The position numbers were made by a program, and so were the translations under genes. Positions 51,146 through 59,860 of a stretch of 64,000 nt of DNA are shown one piece after another; the first letter of the stretch is position 1, and each line of letters starts with the position of its first letter. The notes below the pieces were generated by a model. The model was not told where the DNA came from. It saw only the letters and a program-made list of their open reading frames with translations, and made no database searches. The stretch is from CAVQFO01 sp963711725 (GTDB lineage Bacteria > Pseudomonadota > Gammaproteobacteria > Nitrococcales > Aquisalimonadaceae): the NCBI GenBank assembly GCA_963711725.1, contig CAVQFO010000032.1:35223-99222 (forward strand), in the 5' to 3' direction.

Positions 51146-51802
51146 TCAGTGTGCCTGCAGGATGGCGGCCTTGGCCTGTTCGTATTCGGCCTCGCCCAGG
51201 GCGCCCTGTTCCTTGATGCGTCTGTGCTCCCGAAGCGCCGCCGCCAGCAGTTCTCCCCGGTCGGAGGGTTGGCTGGAATGGGCCTGGGCGATCGCATGAT
51301 CCAGAGCGGCCATGAAACGGCGGTGACTTTCCGGCTCGGGCCGGTTGCGATCGATGGCGAGCAGCGGTAGTCCGGCGACGCAGGTCCGCAGGGTCTGGCG
51401 GTCGTAGTAGCGGTACCAGCTCGCCGCCAGGCAGGCCAGGCCCGCACCCGCGGCGGCGCCGGCCGCGCCCAGTATCCAGCCGGACCCGTAGTAGGCGGCC
51501 GCCGCAGCCAGCGCCAGCGCGGCCACTCCGGCCGCCAGGAGGCGCCAGGCGATATGCCGGTCGTGGACAAGCGTTTGATCCACGAAACCGAGGTCGAGTG
51601 TGAATCGGCGGGCCCGGTGGAAGCGCCTTCGGTCTTCCACCTTCAGCCGATTGCCTTCCAGTAGCCGCAGCACGCGGTTGTAGCCGCGAATTCGGTCCTG
51701 CTGGATCAGTTCGTCGACGAGGGCGCTCTCGGCGGCGTCGTCATCGAGCGAGGGCTCCAGGCTGGAGAGCGTAATCTCGTCGACGAGTCGATGTCCGTCC
51801 AT
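51146..51802 (-). CDS. Membrane protein with C-terminal SHOCT-like segment, unknown function
   Basis: A 218-residue protein. Residues 1-80 are soluble and charged. Two hydrophobic segments lie at about 85-130 (LLAAGVAALALAAAAAYYGS and LGAAGAAAGAGLACLAASWY). The C-terminus ends EHRRIKEQGALGEAEYEQAKAAIL, a SHOCT-type short helix pair found at the end of many membrane or oligomeric proteins. No wider family is recognised. It stands alone. Confidence 0.75.
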   Translation of the reverse strand: MDGHRLVDEITLSSLEPSLDDDAAESALVDELIQQDRIRGYNRVLRLLEGNRLKVEDRRRFHRARRFTLDLGFVDQTLVHDRHIAWRLLAAGVAALALAAAAAYYGSGWILGAAGAAAGAGLACLAASWYRYYDRQTLRTCVAGLPLLAIDRNRPEPESHRRFMAALDHAIAQAHSSQPSDRGELLAAALREHRRIKEQGALGEAEYEQAKAAILQAH

Positions 51803-51940
51803 TTTGTTGGAGTTCCGTGTTCCGTCTGGGACCTTCGACTATAGGCATGGCCGATGCGCCGCGCGGTGGAAGGGTTCGCAGTTTGAGGAACCGGGATGAG
51901 GGGCTTGGCCGGTATCGGACGAGCGGTTCGGGGCGACGCG

Positions 51941-52411
51941 CTAGCGGTTGTCGTAGGCCTGCTGGAACCGGGGCGCGGAGAAGCCGACCAGCCGGGTCTG
52001 GCCGATCAGGATGACGGGCACACCGACCTTGCCCATGCGCGCGTAGTCGCGCTTTCCCTTTTCGCTGTGTTCCACGTCGTATTCAACGAAGGGGATGTTG
52101 TGGGAACGGAAGTAGCTGCGCGCCTCGGCGCAGTGGGGGCACCAGGTGGTGCCGTAGAGGATCACCTTGGAGTCAGTCGCGGCCTGTTCGCTTGGTGCGG
52201 ATTCGTAGGTGGGCGCGGCGTAGGTGTTGACCCGTACGCTCACGCGGTCGGACTTGCCTTGTTGCGGCGGGCTGTCGGTGAAGTGGGTATGGCCCTGATC
52301 GTCCACCCAGTGGTAGATGCGGGCAGCGGCCGGGTTCAGGGCCAAGGCCCCGAGCAGCAGAATGACGATCAGACCCAGCGCGGTCGGGCGGTATCCGGTG
52401 ACATTTTTCAT
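51941..52411 (-). CDS. DUF4124-glutaredoxin fusion, periplasmic or membrane-anchored
   Basis: A 156-residue protein with an N-terminal signal/anchor (LGLIVILLLGALALNPAAA), a DUF4124 segment (RIYHWVDDQGHTHFTDSPP) and a glutaredoxin domain with the redox site TTWCPHC, cis-Pro in GVPVILIG and the ending GFSAPRFQQAYDN. It probably acts in thiol chemistry in the envelope. ATG 52411 is chosen over an upstream 36-bp extension because it starts the hydrophobic signal sensibly. Confidence 0.85.
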   Translation of the reverse strand: MKNVTGYRPTALGLIVILLLGALALNPAAARIYHWVDDQGHTHFTDSPPQQGKSDRVSVRVNTYAAPTYESAPSEQAATDSKVILYGTTWCPHCAEARSYFRSHNIPFVEYDVEHSEKGKRDYARMGKVGVPVILIGQTRLVGFSAPRFQQAYDNR

Positions 52412-52516
52412 TGTTTGTTTCCACTCCATGGCGCACCGTTTTGCCATCCTGCCATAATTGCGGGGTCATGTGTATCCTCACCGCCATAAGGGACACCCGA
52501 GAAGAAGGAGCTTCCC

Positions 52517-53116
52517 ATGAAACGAATTGCACTGATTGCCTTGTTGATGCTGTTTCCCCTGGGCCCGGCCATGGCTGCGGAGAAATCGTTCGTTTTCGGT
52601 CTGTATCCGTTGGGTGTAATGAGCAACGCCGGAATGGAGGACTTTGGCGCCCAGAATGATTTCACCGGCGAGCGGGAAACGGTGGGTAGTAGCGAGCTGC
52701 CGGCCATGAGCCTCTATCTGGGCGGTGAAGTCCGCTCGGATCGGCTCCGCTATGCGTTGACCGGCGCCTTCTACCGCCTCAACAACTCGGACCTCACCGT
52801 GCGCGGCGGAGGGCTCGATTTCTCGGTGAACTACGTGGTGACCGACAAATGGGAAGTGGGTGGCCACGTGGGGGTGATTCAGTTCTGGCCGGATTGGGGC
52901 GGTGACCACATCGACTTGAACGCGCATCTCGGCAACTCGCTCGGCATTCAGGCCAACTATGGCGGCAAGCCGTTCGCCGTCAGTGTCCGCCTCAGCGCAT
53001 TCGGCGTGCCGGAAGGCTTCGGTGCCCATCCGCGGGGTTCCGGCTGGTCGAAGACGGATTCCCGCATGGACTTCGGCGGGGCGTTGCTGGAAGTGGGTTT
53101 TCTGTTCCGGCCGTGA
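52517..53116 (+). CDS. Putative outer-membrane beta-barrel protein, unknown function
   Basis: A 199-residue protein with a clear signal peptide (MKRIALIALLMLFPLGPAMA). The mature part alternates polar and hydrophobic/aromatic residues in strands (MSLYLGGEVRSDRLRYALTGAFYRL; WEVGGHVGVIQFWPD) and ends ALLEVGFLFRP, consistent with an 8-stranded barrel. No named family is recognised. AGAAGGAG lies upstream of the ATG. Confidence 0.7.
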   Translation: MKRIALIALLMLFPLGPAMAAEKSFVFGLYPLGVMSNAGMEDFGAQNDFTGERETVGSSELPAMSLYLGGEVRSDRLRYALTGAFYRLNNSDLTVRGGGLDFSVNYVVTDKWEVGGHVGVIQFWPDWGGDHIDLNAHLGNSLGIQANYGGKPFAVSVRLSAFGVPEGFGAHPRGSGWSKTDSRMDFGGALLEVGFLFRP

Positions 53117-53117
53117 A

Positions 53118-53456
53118 TCAGCCGCCGCCAGCCGCGGGGTAGTGGACGGCCAGCCACACCGTGGGTTCGTGGTCGGCGGTCCAGGCCACTTGATGGCGAG
53201 TGCCGGCGGGTATTTCGATCCAGTCGCCTGGTTGCAGCCGCCGTTCCGTGGTCTCGCCCTCGAAAAACAGGGCTGCCGAGCCGCGAAGCAGGCAGACCCA
53301 TTCGGTGGTGGTCTGGTCGTACCATCTCCCGGCCGGGGTTGACTGTCCGGTGGACACGATCCGTTCCACGCGCACGGCCGGTGCATCGGCAAGGATTTCG
53401 AACCGCTCCTGTTCCAGGTTCGCCGGCAGCCCGGCGAACAGATTCCCGTGTTTCAT
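53118..53456 (-). CDS. Small cupin-domain protein
   Basis: A 112-residue single cupin: WVCLLRGSAALFFEGE (motif 1 with E and W) and LQPGDWIEIPAGTRHQVAW (motif 2 with GD, PAGxxH). Metal ligands are partly conserved. Function is unknown. ATG 53456 is the start nearest the domain boundary. It is convergent with the barrel gene (1 bp apart). Confidence 0.85.
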   Translation of the reverse strand: MKHGNLFAGLPANLEQERFEILADAPAVRVERIVSTGQSTPAGRWYDQTTTEWVCLLRGSAALFFEGETTERRLQPGDWIEIPAGTRHQVAWTADHEPTVWLAVHYPAAGGG

Positions 53457-53539
53457 GCGACGTTCCCCAAAACGATCTGTTTCCTTTTGTTCCGGCCCTA
53501 TGCACACTGGCCGTCATCAAAATAGCAATGGAGGGCCCC

Positions 53540-54364
53540 ATGGCCGACCACGCCGGCATTCAGAACATGGCCTTGTTCTGCGACTTCGAGAATATCGCCT
53601 TGGGTGTGCGCGACGCGAACTACGCCAAGTTCGACATTGGCCGTGTCCTGGAGCGGCTGCTGCTCAAGGGCAATATCGTCGTCAAGAAGGCCTATTGCGA
53701 CTGGGAGCGCTACAAGGGCTTCAAGGCGGACATGCACGAGGCGTCTTTCGAGATGATCGAGATCCCCCATGTGCGGCAGTCCGGCAAGAACTCGGCCGAC
53801 ATCCGCATGGTGGTGGACGCCCTGGACCTTTGCTACACCAAATCCCACGTGGACACCTTCGTGGTGATCAGTGGCGATTCCGATTTTTCGCCGCTGGTGA
53901 GCAAGCTGCGCGAGAACAACAAGGTGGTGATCGGCGTGGGGGTGAAGAGCTCCACCTCGGACCTGCTGATCAACAACTGCGACGAGTTCATCTTCTACGA
54001 CGACCTCATTCGCGAGGACGAGACCAAGAAGAAGCGCCGCGCCGCGCCCAAGACCGCAGCTAAGAAAGCCGCTGAAGGCGGGGACAAGCCCCAGAAGAAG
54101 GAGGCCGACCGTTCCCAGGAGGCCATCGACCTGGTGCTGGAGACCGTGGAGGCGTTGTTCGCCGAGCGTGGCGAGGAGGACACGATCTGGGGCTCCATGG
54201 TCAAGCAGGCGCTCAAGCGCCGCAAACCCAGTTTCAACGAATCCTACTACGGGTTTCGCTCGTTCAGCCGACTGCTGGAGGAGGCGCAGAAGCGCAACCT
54301 GCTGAGCCTCGAGCGGGACGAGAAGTCCGGTGGTTACATCGTCCGCGGCCACGCGGGCGACTGA
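53540..54364 (+). CDS. NYN-domain (LabA/DUF88) protein with C-terminal OST-HTH-like domain
   Basis: A 274-residue protein. Residues 8-155 form a NYN (PIN-like) nuclease domain with acidic residues in ALFCDFENIA, SADIRMVVDALDL and VVISGDSDFSPLV. A Lys/Ala-rich linker follows (KKKRRAAPKTAAKKAAEGG), then a helical C-terminal domain (KRRKPSFNESYYGFRSFSRLLEEAQ) of the OST-HTH/LOTUS type that may bind RNA. ATG 53540 has GGAGGG 5 bp upstream. It likely acts on RNA. Confidence 0.9.
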   Translation: MADHAGIQNMALFCDFENIALGVRDANYAKFDIGRVLERLLLKGNIVVKKAYCDWERYKGFKADMHEASFEMIEIPHVRQSGKNSADIRMVVDALDLCYTKSHVDTFVVISGDSDFSPLVSKLRENNKVVIGVGVKSSTSDLLINNCDEFIFYDDLIREDETKKKRRAAPKTAAKKAAEGGDKPQKKEADRSQEAIDLVLETVEALFAERGEEDTIWGSMVKQALKRRKPSFNESYYGFRSFSRLLEEAQKRNLLSLERDEKSGGYIVRGHAGD

Positions 54365-54426
54365 GGGATGACGGGACGGGGGAGGTCAACGCCGCCCCGA
54401 GTCTTCGGTTTGCCGCCAGGCTTCGC

Positions 54427-55146
54427 TCAGGCCGCCTCAGGCTGCGCGTTGTCTTGCGATTCCAGCGCCGCGGGCATGTAGACCGTTTGGCCGTCGGCGA
54501 TGTTCGCGATGAAGCGCCAATGCCAGGCGATGCCCGCCAGCACCGCGAAATGGAAGAGCTCGTGCGGGCCGATCACGCCCGGGATCAGCGTCGGGAAGCG
54601 TAGGTAGTCCACCACCGCGCCCACGGTATACGCCAGCGCGCCCCAGAGCAGGGGGCGGATGAAGGCGAACCCGAAGTGACGCCACAGGGCGGTACCGGAA
54701 CACGCCCCGATCCAGCCCATCCCCAGATAGAGCAGCAACGCGCCCCATTCCGGCATGTTGTCGAAGAACACGGTGGTCACGCTGATTGCAGTGACGGCGA
54801 TGCCCCAGATCACGGCCAGCATCCCCCAGCGCCACCAGCGCCGAAAAACGGCGGCGTGGATCGGAGTGAACGTGCCCGCGATCAGGGTGAAGATCGCGGC
54901 GTGATCCAGTTGCTGCATGACGTAGCGGCCGGTCGTGCCGTCCGGCAGCATGTGATAGACGCCGCTCATGGATAGCGTGAACACGCAGCCGAAGACGAAC
55001 GCCGCCAGGGCGATGCGTCGGCCCCAGTGGTGGCCGGCGCGGGCGAACAGGGGGCGCGCGCCGGCCAGCACCAGGAACACGGCGCCCAGGTGGCTGAGGC
55101 TGGAGACGGGGTCGGTAAAGCCCGGAATGGGAAAAGCGTTCATCAC
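54427..55146 (-). CDS. Hemolysin III / PAQR-family membrane protein
   Basis: A 239-residue seven-TM protein of the HlyIII (adiponectin receptor-related) family: SMSGVYHMLPDG, QLDHAAIFTLIAGTFTP and the C-terminal HELFHFAVLAGIAWHW. The conserved Ser, Asp and His residues are those that bind Zn in PAQR proteins. Function in bacteria is unclear; haemolysis is not implied. Confidence 0.88.
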   Translation of the reverse strand: MMNAFPIPGFTDPVSSLSHLGAVFLVLAGARPLFARAGHHWGRRIALAAFVFGCVFTLSMSGVYHMLPDGTTGRYVMQQLDHAAIFTLIAGTFTPIHAAVFRRWWRWGMLAVIWGIAVTAISVTTVFFDNMPEWGALLLYLGMGWIGACSGTALWRHFGFAFIRPLLWGALAYTVGAVVDYLRFPTLIPGVIGPHELFHFAVLAGIAWHWRFIANIADGQTVYMPAALESQDNAQPEAA

Positions 55147-55201
55147 TCGACTGCGCTAGAAGTTACCTTCCAGTTTGCCAGCACCGGCGCGCCGCTCCAA
55201 A

Positions 55202-55690
55202 TCAGTCATCTTCCAGGCCCAGGCGTTGATGCCATTCGGCAAGGGACTCATCCGGGTATTCCTCGAATGTGCGGTCGTGTTCCCCGGCATGCACCGGCAC
55301 CCAGTTCGCCTTCGAGCCCAGCATGAGATGGGTGCGCTCCGGCGGGATGGGCAGCGGGGTGTCGATGGCGGATGCGTGGGGGTGGATGAGTTCGGGCCAG
55401 CGAGGATCCCAGAGCCAGAGCGCGCTGCCGCACTCCCCGCAGAAATTGCGCTGTCCCGGGCTGGTGGTGGTTTCGCCTTCGGCCTCGTGCAGGCGTGCCC
55501 GATAGACCTTCAAATGCTCCCGACCCGTAACCTCCAGGCTCTCGGCGTCGGCGCCCAGGTTGATGGCATAGCCGCCTCCGCCCGCGGTCTTCCGGCAGAT
55601 GGAGCAGTAGCAGAGGCTGAAGGGGTAGGGGTGGGGCGAGCGTACGCTGAAGCGCACGGCGCCGCAGTGGCACGAACCTTCCAGCAGCAT
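55202..55690 (-). CDS. GFA-family (glutathione-dependent formaldehyde-activating) protein
   Basis: A 162-residue zinc protein with the cysteine pairs CHCGAVRF, CYCSICRKTAGG and FCGECGSALW of the GFA/CENP-V fold. Most members are of unknown specificity; formaldehyde-glutathione activity is proven only for some. Single gene. Confidence 0.9.
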   Translation of the reverse strand: MLLEGSCHCGAVRFSVRSPHPYPFSLCYCSICRKTAGGGGYAINLGADAESLEVTGREHLKVYRARLHEAEGETTTSPGQRNFCGECGSALWLWDPRWPELIHPHASAIDTPLPIPPERTHLMLGSKANWVPVHAGEHDRTFEEYPDESLAEWHQRLGLEDD

Positions 55691-55764
55691 GATGCACTCC
55701 GATGGGTTGGTGAATGTGGACCATCGGAAATGGGGCTTCGCGCCCCTGTCTTCATCCCCCGGAA

Positions 55765-55986
55765 TCAGGATGGGCCGTCGCCGGCATCGCGTGCGGAGCC
55801 GAAGAAAACGAGGGCACCCACGGCCATGAAGATCCCGCCCACGGCCAGCAGGGCCAAATCATAGTGTTGGAACTGAAGAGCCGGGGGAACAATCAGGCCG
55901 TGCCGGCCGAACTTCTCGGCCAGGCCGATCCCCAGGGCGATGCTGCCGAGCACGTCCAAAACCAGAAACCGCGCGTTGACCGCCAT
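55765..55986 (-). CDS. Small two-TM membrane protein, unknown function
   Basis: A 73-residue protein with two hydrophobic helices (FLVLDVLGSIALGIGLAE and LALLAVGGIFMAVGALVFFG). ATG 55986 is chosen because AAGGAG lies 7 bp upstream; a second ATG at 55992 is too close to it. It resembles small DUF-type membrane proteins of gammaproteobacteria, but I do not recognise it further. Confidence 0.7.
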   Translation of the reverse strand: MAVNARFLVLDVLGSIALGIGLAEKFGRHGLIVPPALQFQHYDLALLAVGGIFMAVGALVFFGSARDAGDGPS

Positions 55987-56253
55987 TGTCATTCTCCTTG
56001 TGCAGCGGGGACGATTCAGTTTGTACGGTGCGAGAGCCGCGCCAAGGGGGCGGCCGCTATCCGCAGAGTATGGGTTTAGAGGTGGCGGAGCGCCAGGGTG
56101 GGGCTGTTTTTCGAAGGGGGATAAAAGAAGACCCGGCCATTTCCACGCGGCCGGGTCGAACACCGGAGGTATGGTGAAACCATTTGAGCCTTACCTACGA
56201 GGCTGTCCGAGAAAAGGGATCGGCCCCGTCGAAAACAGAAGCTACCAGCACCG

Positions 56254-56392
56254 ACTCACACACGACTCACAAGAATTTTCACCATTGAGAAGATCGTCAT
56301 CTTCGTGGCGCCGATGTGAGTTAGTATTGTCTGATGTACCGGAATCGGTTGGCGGCGCGGTCCCGCCCGCGGGGTGTGAGTTCTGTGTGAGC
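56254..56392. promoter_or_regulatory. TGTGAGT heptamer repeats, candidate SARP-type operator
   Basis: Heptamers TGTGAGY occur at 56375-56381 and 56386-56392 (plus strand) and 56254-56260 and 56265-56271 (minus strand). Each pair has an 11-bp period, and there is a single copy at 56315-56321. Direct heptamers at 11-bp spacing are the known binding pattern of SARP/BTAD regulators, and such a regulator starts at 56539. The rest of the 375-bp gap shows no gene. Confidence 0.5.
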
Positions 56393-56538
56393 CGTCGCCG
56401 ATATGGTATAGCGATGGGTGCTGTGCCTGCGGAATGAAGCGCACAGGGCTCGTCGGAGGATGATTCGAACCTATAAGAGCAACGAAGAGTGGCGATTCCA
56501 CGGTTCCACGGAAAGCCACCGATAAAGGGTGATCGTTG

Positions 56539-58191
56539 ATGGCCCATGCCACGCCCGTCGCAAAGATTTCACGACCGGCCACCGAGAGCGCCTACCGGCG
56601 GACCCGGCTTTTCGAACGGCTGGACGAGGCCTGCAAGCGGCCGGTGGTTTGCGTCAGCGGCCCGCCCGGCTGCGGCAAGACGACCTTGGTCAGCAGCTAT
56701 CTGGCGGATCGCGATCTCCAGCATCTGTGGTATCAGATCGACGAAGGCGATGCCGACGTGGCGTCGTTCTTCTACTACCTGAGCCAGGCCGCCCGCCAAC
56801 TGGGTGGACGCCGGAAGGGCGCCCTGCCGATGCTGACTCGGGAGTTCGAGGCCAGCCTCACCGTATTCACCCGCAATTTCTTCCGCGAGCTGTTCAGCCG
56901 GTTCACGGCGCCGGGCATTCTGGTGCTCGACAACTTCCTGGATGTGCCGGCGGCCGCGGACCTGGAGCATGTCCTCACGCCGGCTTTTTCCGAGGTGCCC
57001 GAAGGCCTGACCGTCATGCTGATCAGCCGTTCCGATCCGCGCACCGCGTTGGCCGGGCTGCTGGCCCGTGGCGCCGTGGCGACGTTGGGCTGGGACGAGC
57101 TCAAGCTCTCCGACGATGAAAGTGCCGGCATTGCCCGCTCCCGCAGCCCGGAGCCCAAGCTGAGCGGCTCCTTCCTGCGGCGGCTGGATAGTGTCAGCGA
57201 GGGCTGGGTGGCCGGCCTGGTGTTGATGCTGGAGCAGTCGGTGAACGTGCCCAGTGCGCGTACCCGCCTGGAGCACGTGGAGCGGGACGTGGTGTTCGAT
57301 TTCTTCGCCGGCGAGGTGTTCGACCGGCGCAGTCCCGATTTTCGCACCTTCCTCCTGCAGACGGCGTTCCTGCCGCGCATCACCGAGCCGCTGGCGCGCT
57401 GTCTGACGGGCTTCGCCCAGTCTGAAGGCTTCCTGCGCGAGCTGGTGTCCAGCAATTACTTCACGGTAAAGCGCCCCGGCGAGGTGGTCTCCTACGAATA
57501 CCATCCACTGTTCCGGGAGTTTCTGCGGCAGCGGGCCGCACGGGTGTTCTCGGCCGACGAGCTGACCGCCCTGCAGCGCCGCGCCGCCCAGCTTCTGTTG
57601 GAGGAGCAGGATCCAGAAAGCGCGGCGGGGTTGTTCATCGCCACCGAGGATTGGGAGGGCCTGGGCAAGCTGATCCGCGAAAATGCGGCCACGCTGCTGG
57701 AGCAGGGCCGCCGCCGCACCCTGGTGGGGTGGCTGAAGAAGATCCCCGCGGCGGACTTCGACCGGGAGCCCTGGCTGGCCTTCTGGAAGGGCGCCAGCAT
57801 GTATCCCTATGACGTGGAAGGCAGCCGCGAACAGTTCGAGCGCGCCTACTGGACCTTCAAGGAGGACGGCGACCCCACCGGCGCCTATCTGGCGCTGGTG
57901 TCCATCGTCGAGACCTACTTCTACGTGCTCACCGACTTCCGGCCGCTGGACGGCTGGCTGCGGGAGATGCGCGATCTGATCACAACCTATCCGGATTATC
58001 CGTCGCCGTTCGTGGAGGCGCGCGTTACCTACGGCATGCTTTCCTGCGTGATGTGGCGCAGGCCGGACAGCCCCGAGCTCGCCTATTGGGTGGAGCGGGC
58101 GGAGGCCATGATGCAGGCCGAGGTAGCCGGTGGGGCAACGGGTGCTGCTGGGCTATGGCCTGTTCCTGTATTACATGCGGTGGACCGGTGA
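56539..58191 (+). CDS. MalT/SARP-like ATPase regulator, N-terminal part of a frameshifted gene
   Basis: Starts at ATG 56539. Residues 20-250 form a STAND-type ATPase with Walker A GPPGCGKTT (41-49) and Walker B region APGILVLDNFLD, followed by the MalT-like EYHPLFREFLRQR winged helix and the start of helical repeats. The frame changes at a GGGG run (58132-58135), after which this ORF ends in nonsense. Removing one G gives MQAEVAGGQRVLLGYGLFLYY and joins the next ORF. The protein is a large signal-dependent activator. Confidence 0.85.
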   Translation: MAHATPVAKISRPATESAYRRTRLFERLDEACKRPVVCVSGPPGCGKTTLVSSYLADRDLQHLWYQIDEGDADVASFFYYLSQAARQLGGRRKGALPMLTREFEASLTVFTRNFFRELFSRFTAPGILVLDNFLDVPAAADLEHVLTPAFSEVPEGLTVMLISRSDPRTALAGLLARGAVATLGWDELKLSDDESAGIARSRSPEPKLSGSFLRRLDSVSEGWVAGLVLMLEQSVNVPSARTRLEHVERDVVFDFFAGEVFDRRSPDFRTFLLQTAFLPRITEPLARCLTGFAQSEGFLRELVSSNYFTVKRPGEVVSYEYHPLFREFLRQRAARVFSADELTALQRRAAQLLLEEQDPESAAGLFIATEDWEGLGKLIRENAATLLEQGRRRTLVGWLKKIPAADFDREPWLAFWKGASMYPYDVEGSREQFERAYWTFKEDGDPTGAYLALVSIVETYFYVLTDFRPLDGWLREMRDLITTYPDYPSPFVEARVTYGMLSCVMWRRPDSPELAYWVERAEAMMQAEVAGGATGAAGLWPVPVLHAVDR

Positions 58192-59788
58192 TATCCCCCG
58201 TTGCGCGATGATCATGGACAAGGTTCGCCCCATGATTCGCCGCCGCGACAGCTCGCCCTACGTGCGATTGCTCTGGAAGCTGATGCAGGCCGCCTATGGC
58301 TGGGTCGTGAACTCCCCGGACGAGGGGCTGCGTGCGGTGCGTTCCGGGTTGGCGCTGGCGCGCAAGACCGGCGTCCATGTGTTCGATTTGTTGTTGGCGG
58401 GTCTGGGCGCCTATTGCTGTCTGGTCAAGGGCGATCTGGACGGTGCGGCGCGGGAGCTGGAAGTCGTGCGCGATTTGCAGCGCGACAACGCCAACGCCGA
58501 GCTGGCCCACTACCACTACCTCATGGCCTGGGTGGCCATGGGACGGCACGAGCTGAACAAGGCGCGGGATCATGCCATTCTCGCCCTGCGCCATACCGAA
58601 GAAGCGGATGTGAAGGTCACCCACACCTTCAATCAGCTCACGCTGGCCCAGGTCCATATCGAGAGCGGCGAATACGAGCAGGCTTCCCGACTGCTGGCCA
58701 CGGCGTGGTGGGCGGGTCGACGCATGCACAATGCCTTCATCGTGCATCACTGTCTGCTGGCCAAGGCGCTGATCTCGCTGGAGGGCAGGGGAGATCTCGA
58801 GCAGGGGCTGCGGACCTTGCGCCGGGCTCTGCGTTTCGGCCGCGAACGCGGCTACGTTACGCATCCCGCCATCGGTTGGCGTCACGATGTGATGAGTCGT
58901 CTGCTGCAAGTGGCTTTGGAGCACGACATCGAGCCCGCCTACGTCAAATCCCTGATCCGCGAACGCGAACTCGTGCCGGAGAGTCCGCCCCTTGATCTGG
59001 AGGGCTGGCCTTGGCCGGTGAGGATCCACGTACTCTCCGAGCCGGCGGTGGAAAGCCAGGGCAAGGCCTGCCGTGTCACCGGCAAACCCCTTGAACTGAT
59101 CCGAACGCTGGCGGCCACCGGCCCGGGGCGGGCGCTGAATGCCGGCACTGTGGCCGACAATCTGTGGCCCGACGCGGACGGTGACGCCGCCCATCACAGT
59201 TTCGAGACCACGCTCTATCGGCTGCGCAAGACCCTGGGCTGCCCCCAGGCCATCGAGTTTCAGGATCGCCGCGTGAGGCTGGATCCCAGCTACTGCTGGG
59301 TGGACCTGTGGGCGGCCGAACATCTGCTGAAGCGCCTGGATGCAGCCATGAACGCGGCGGATGCCGGCGCCGATGTGAACCACTTCTGCCGTCGGCTATG
59401 TGGGCTGTTTTCCGCGGGCGCCAGAGAGGACTACGGCGCCGCCGGCGGCACGGTGGTCAATCTGCGCCAACAGGTTCTCCACGCCGTGGAGCGCGTGGGC
59501 CAATACTGGGAGCAGCGCAGCGCCTGGGACCGCGCCATCGAGGCCTATCGCCGCGGGCTGAAGCTCAATCCGTCCGGAGAGGGGTTCTATCAACGGCTGA
59601 TGTACTGCTATGCCCAGCTCGGCCGCAGGGCCGAGGTGTTCGATCTCTACGATCAATGCCGCGAAAACCTCGCTGGTCTGCTTGACGCAACGCCATCGGC
59701 GCAGACCACCGACCTTTTTCGTGAGCTGGTCGGCAGCGCCCCCGGCGAGGGCCGGCGCTCCTCCGTGGCCGCGGGCCGGGATTCCTGA
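58130..59788 (+). CDS. MalT/SARP-like regulator, C-terminal part (TPR, winged helix, BTAD)
   Basis: Continues the preceding gene. Residues 1-280 are TPR-like helical repeats. Residues about 290-395 form an OmpR/SARP-type winged helix (GKPLELIRTLAATGPGRALN, then AAHHSFETTLYRLRKTLG as recognition helix). The end is a bacterial transcriptional activation domain-like helical region (AWDRAIEAYRRGLKLNPSGEG; YAQLGRRAEVFDLYDQCRENL). DNA binding lies at the C-terminal half, unlike classical SARPs with N-terminal DNA binding. Target genes are unknown; the heptamer repeats upstream suggest autoregulation. Confidence 0.85.
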   Translation: MGQRVLLGYGLFLYYMRWTGDIPRCAMIMDKVRPMIRRRDSSPYVRLLWKLMQAAYGWVVNSPDEGLRAVRSGLALARKTGVHVFDLLLAGLGAYCCLVKGDLDGAARELEVVRDLQRDNANAELAHYHYLMAWVAMGRHELNKARDHAILALRHTEEADVKVTHTFNQLTLAQVHIESGEYEQASRLLATAWWAGRRMHNAFIVHHCLLAKALISLEGRGDLEQGLRTLRRALRFGRERGYVTHPAIGWRHDVMSRLLQVALEHDIEPAYVKSLIRERELVPESPPLDLEGWPWPVRIHVLSEPAVESQGKACRVTGKPLELIRTLAATGPGRALNAGTVADNLWPDADGDAAHHSFETTLYRLRKTLGCPQAIEFQDRRVRLDPSYCWVDLWAAEHLLKRLDAAMNAADAGADVNHFCRRLCGLFSAGAREDYGAAGGTVVNLRQQVLHAVERVGQYWEQRSAWDRAIEAYRRGLKLNPSGEGFYQRLMYCYAQLGRRAEVFDLYDQCRENLAGLLDATPSAQTTDLFRELVGSAPGEGRRSSVAAGRDS

Positions 59789-59860
59789 ATTCGCCCCTCC
59801 CGGTTTCATCGATAATGTTAAAGTGACGCCTCGATCGCAGTCATTCGGGAGTCCCGCATC

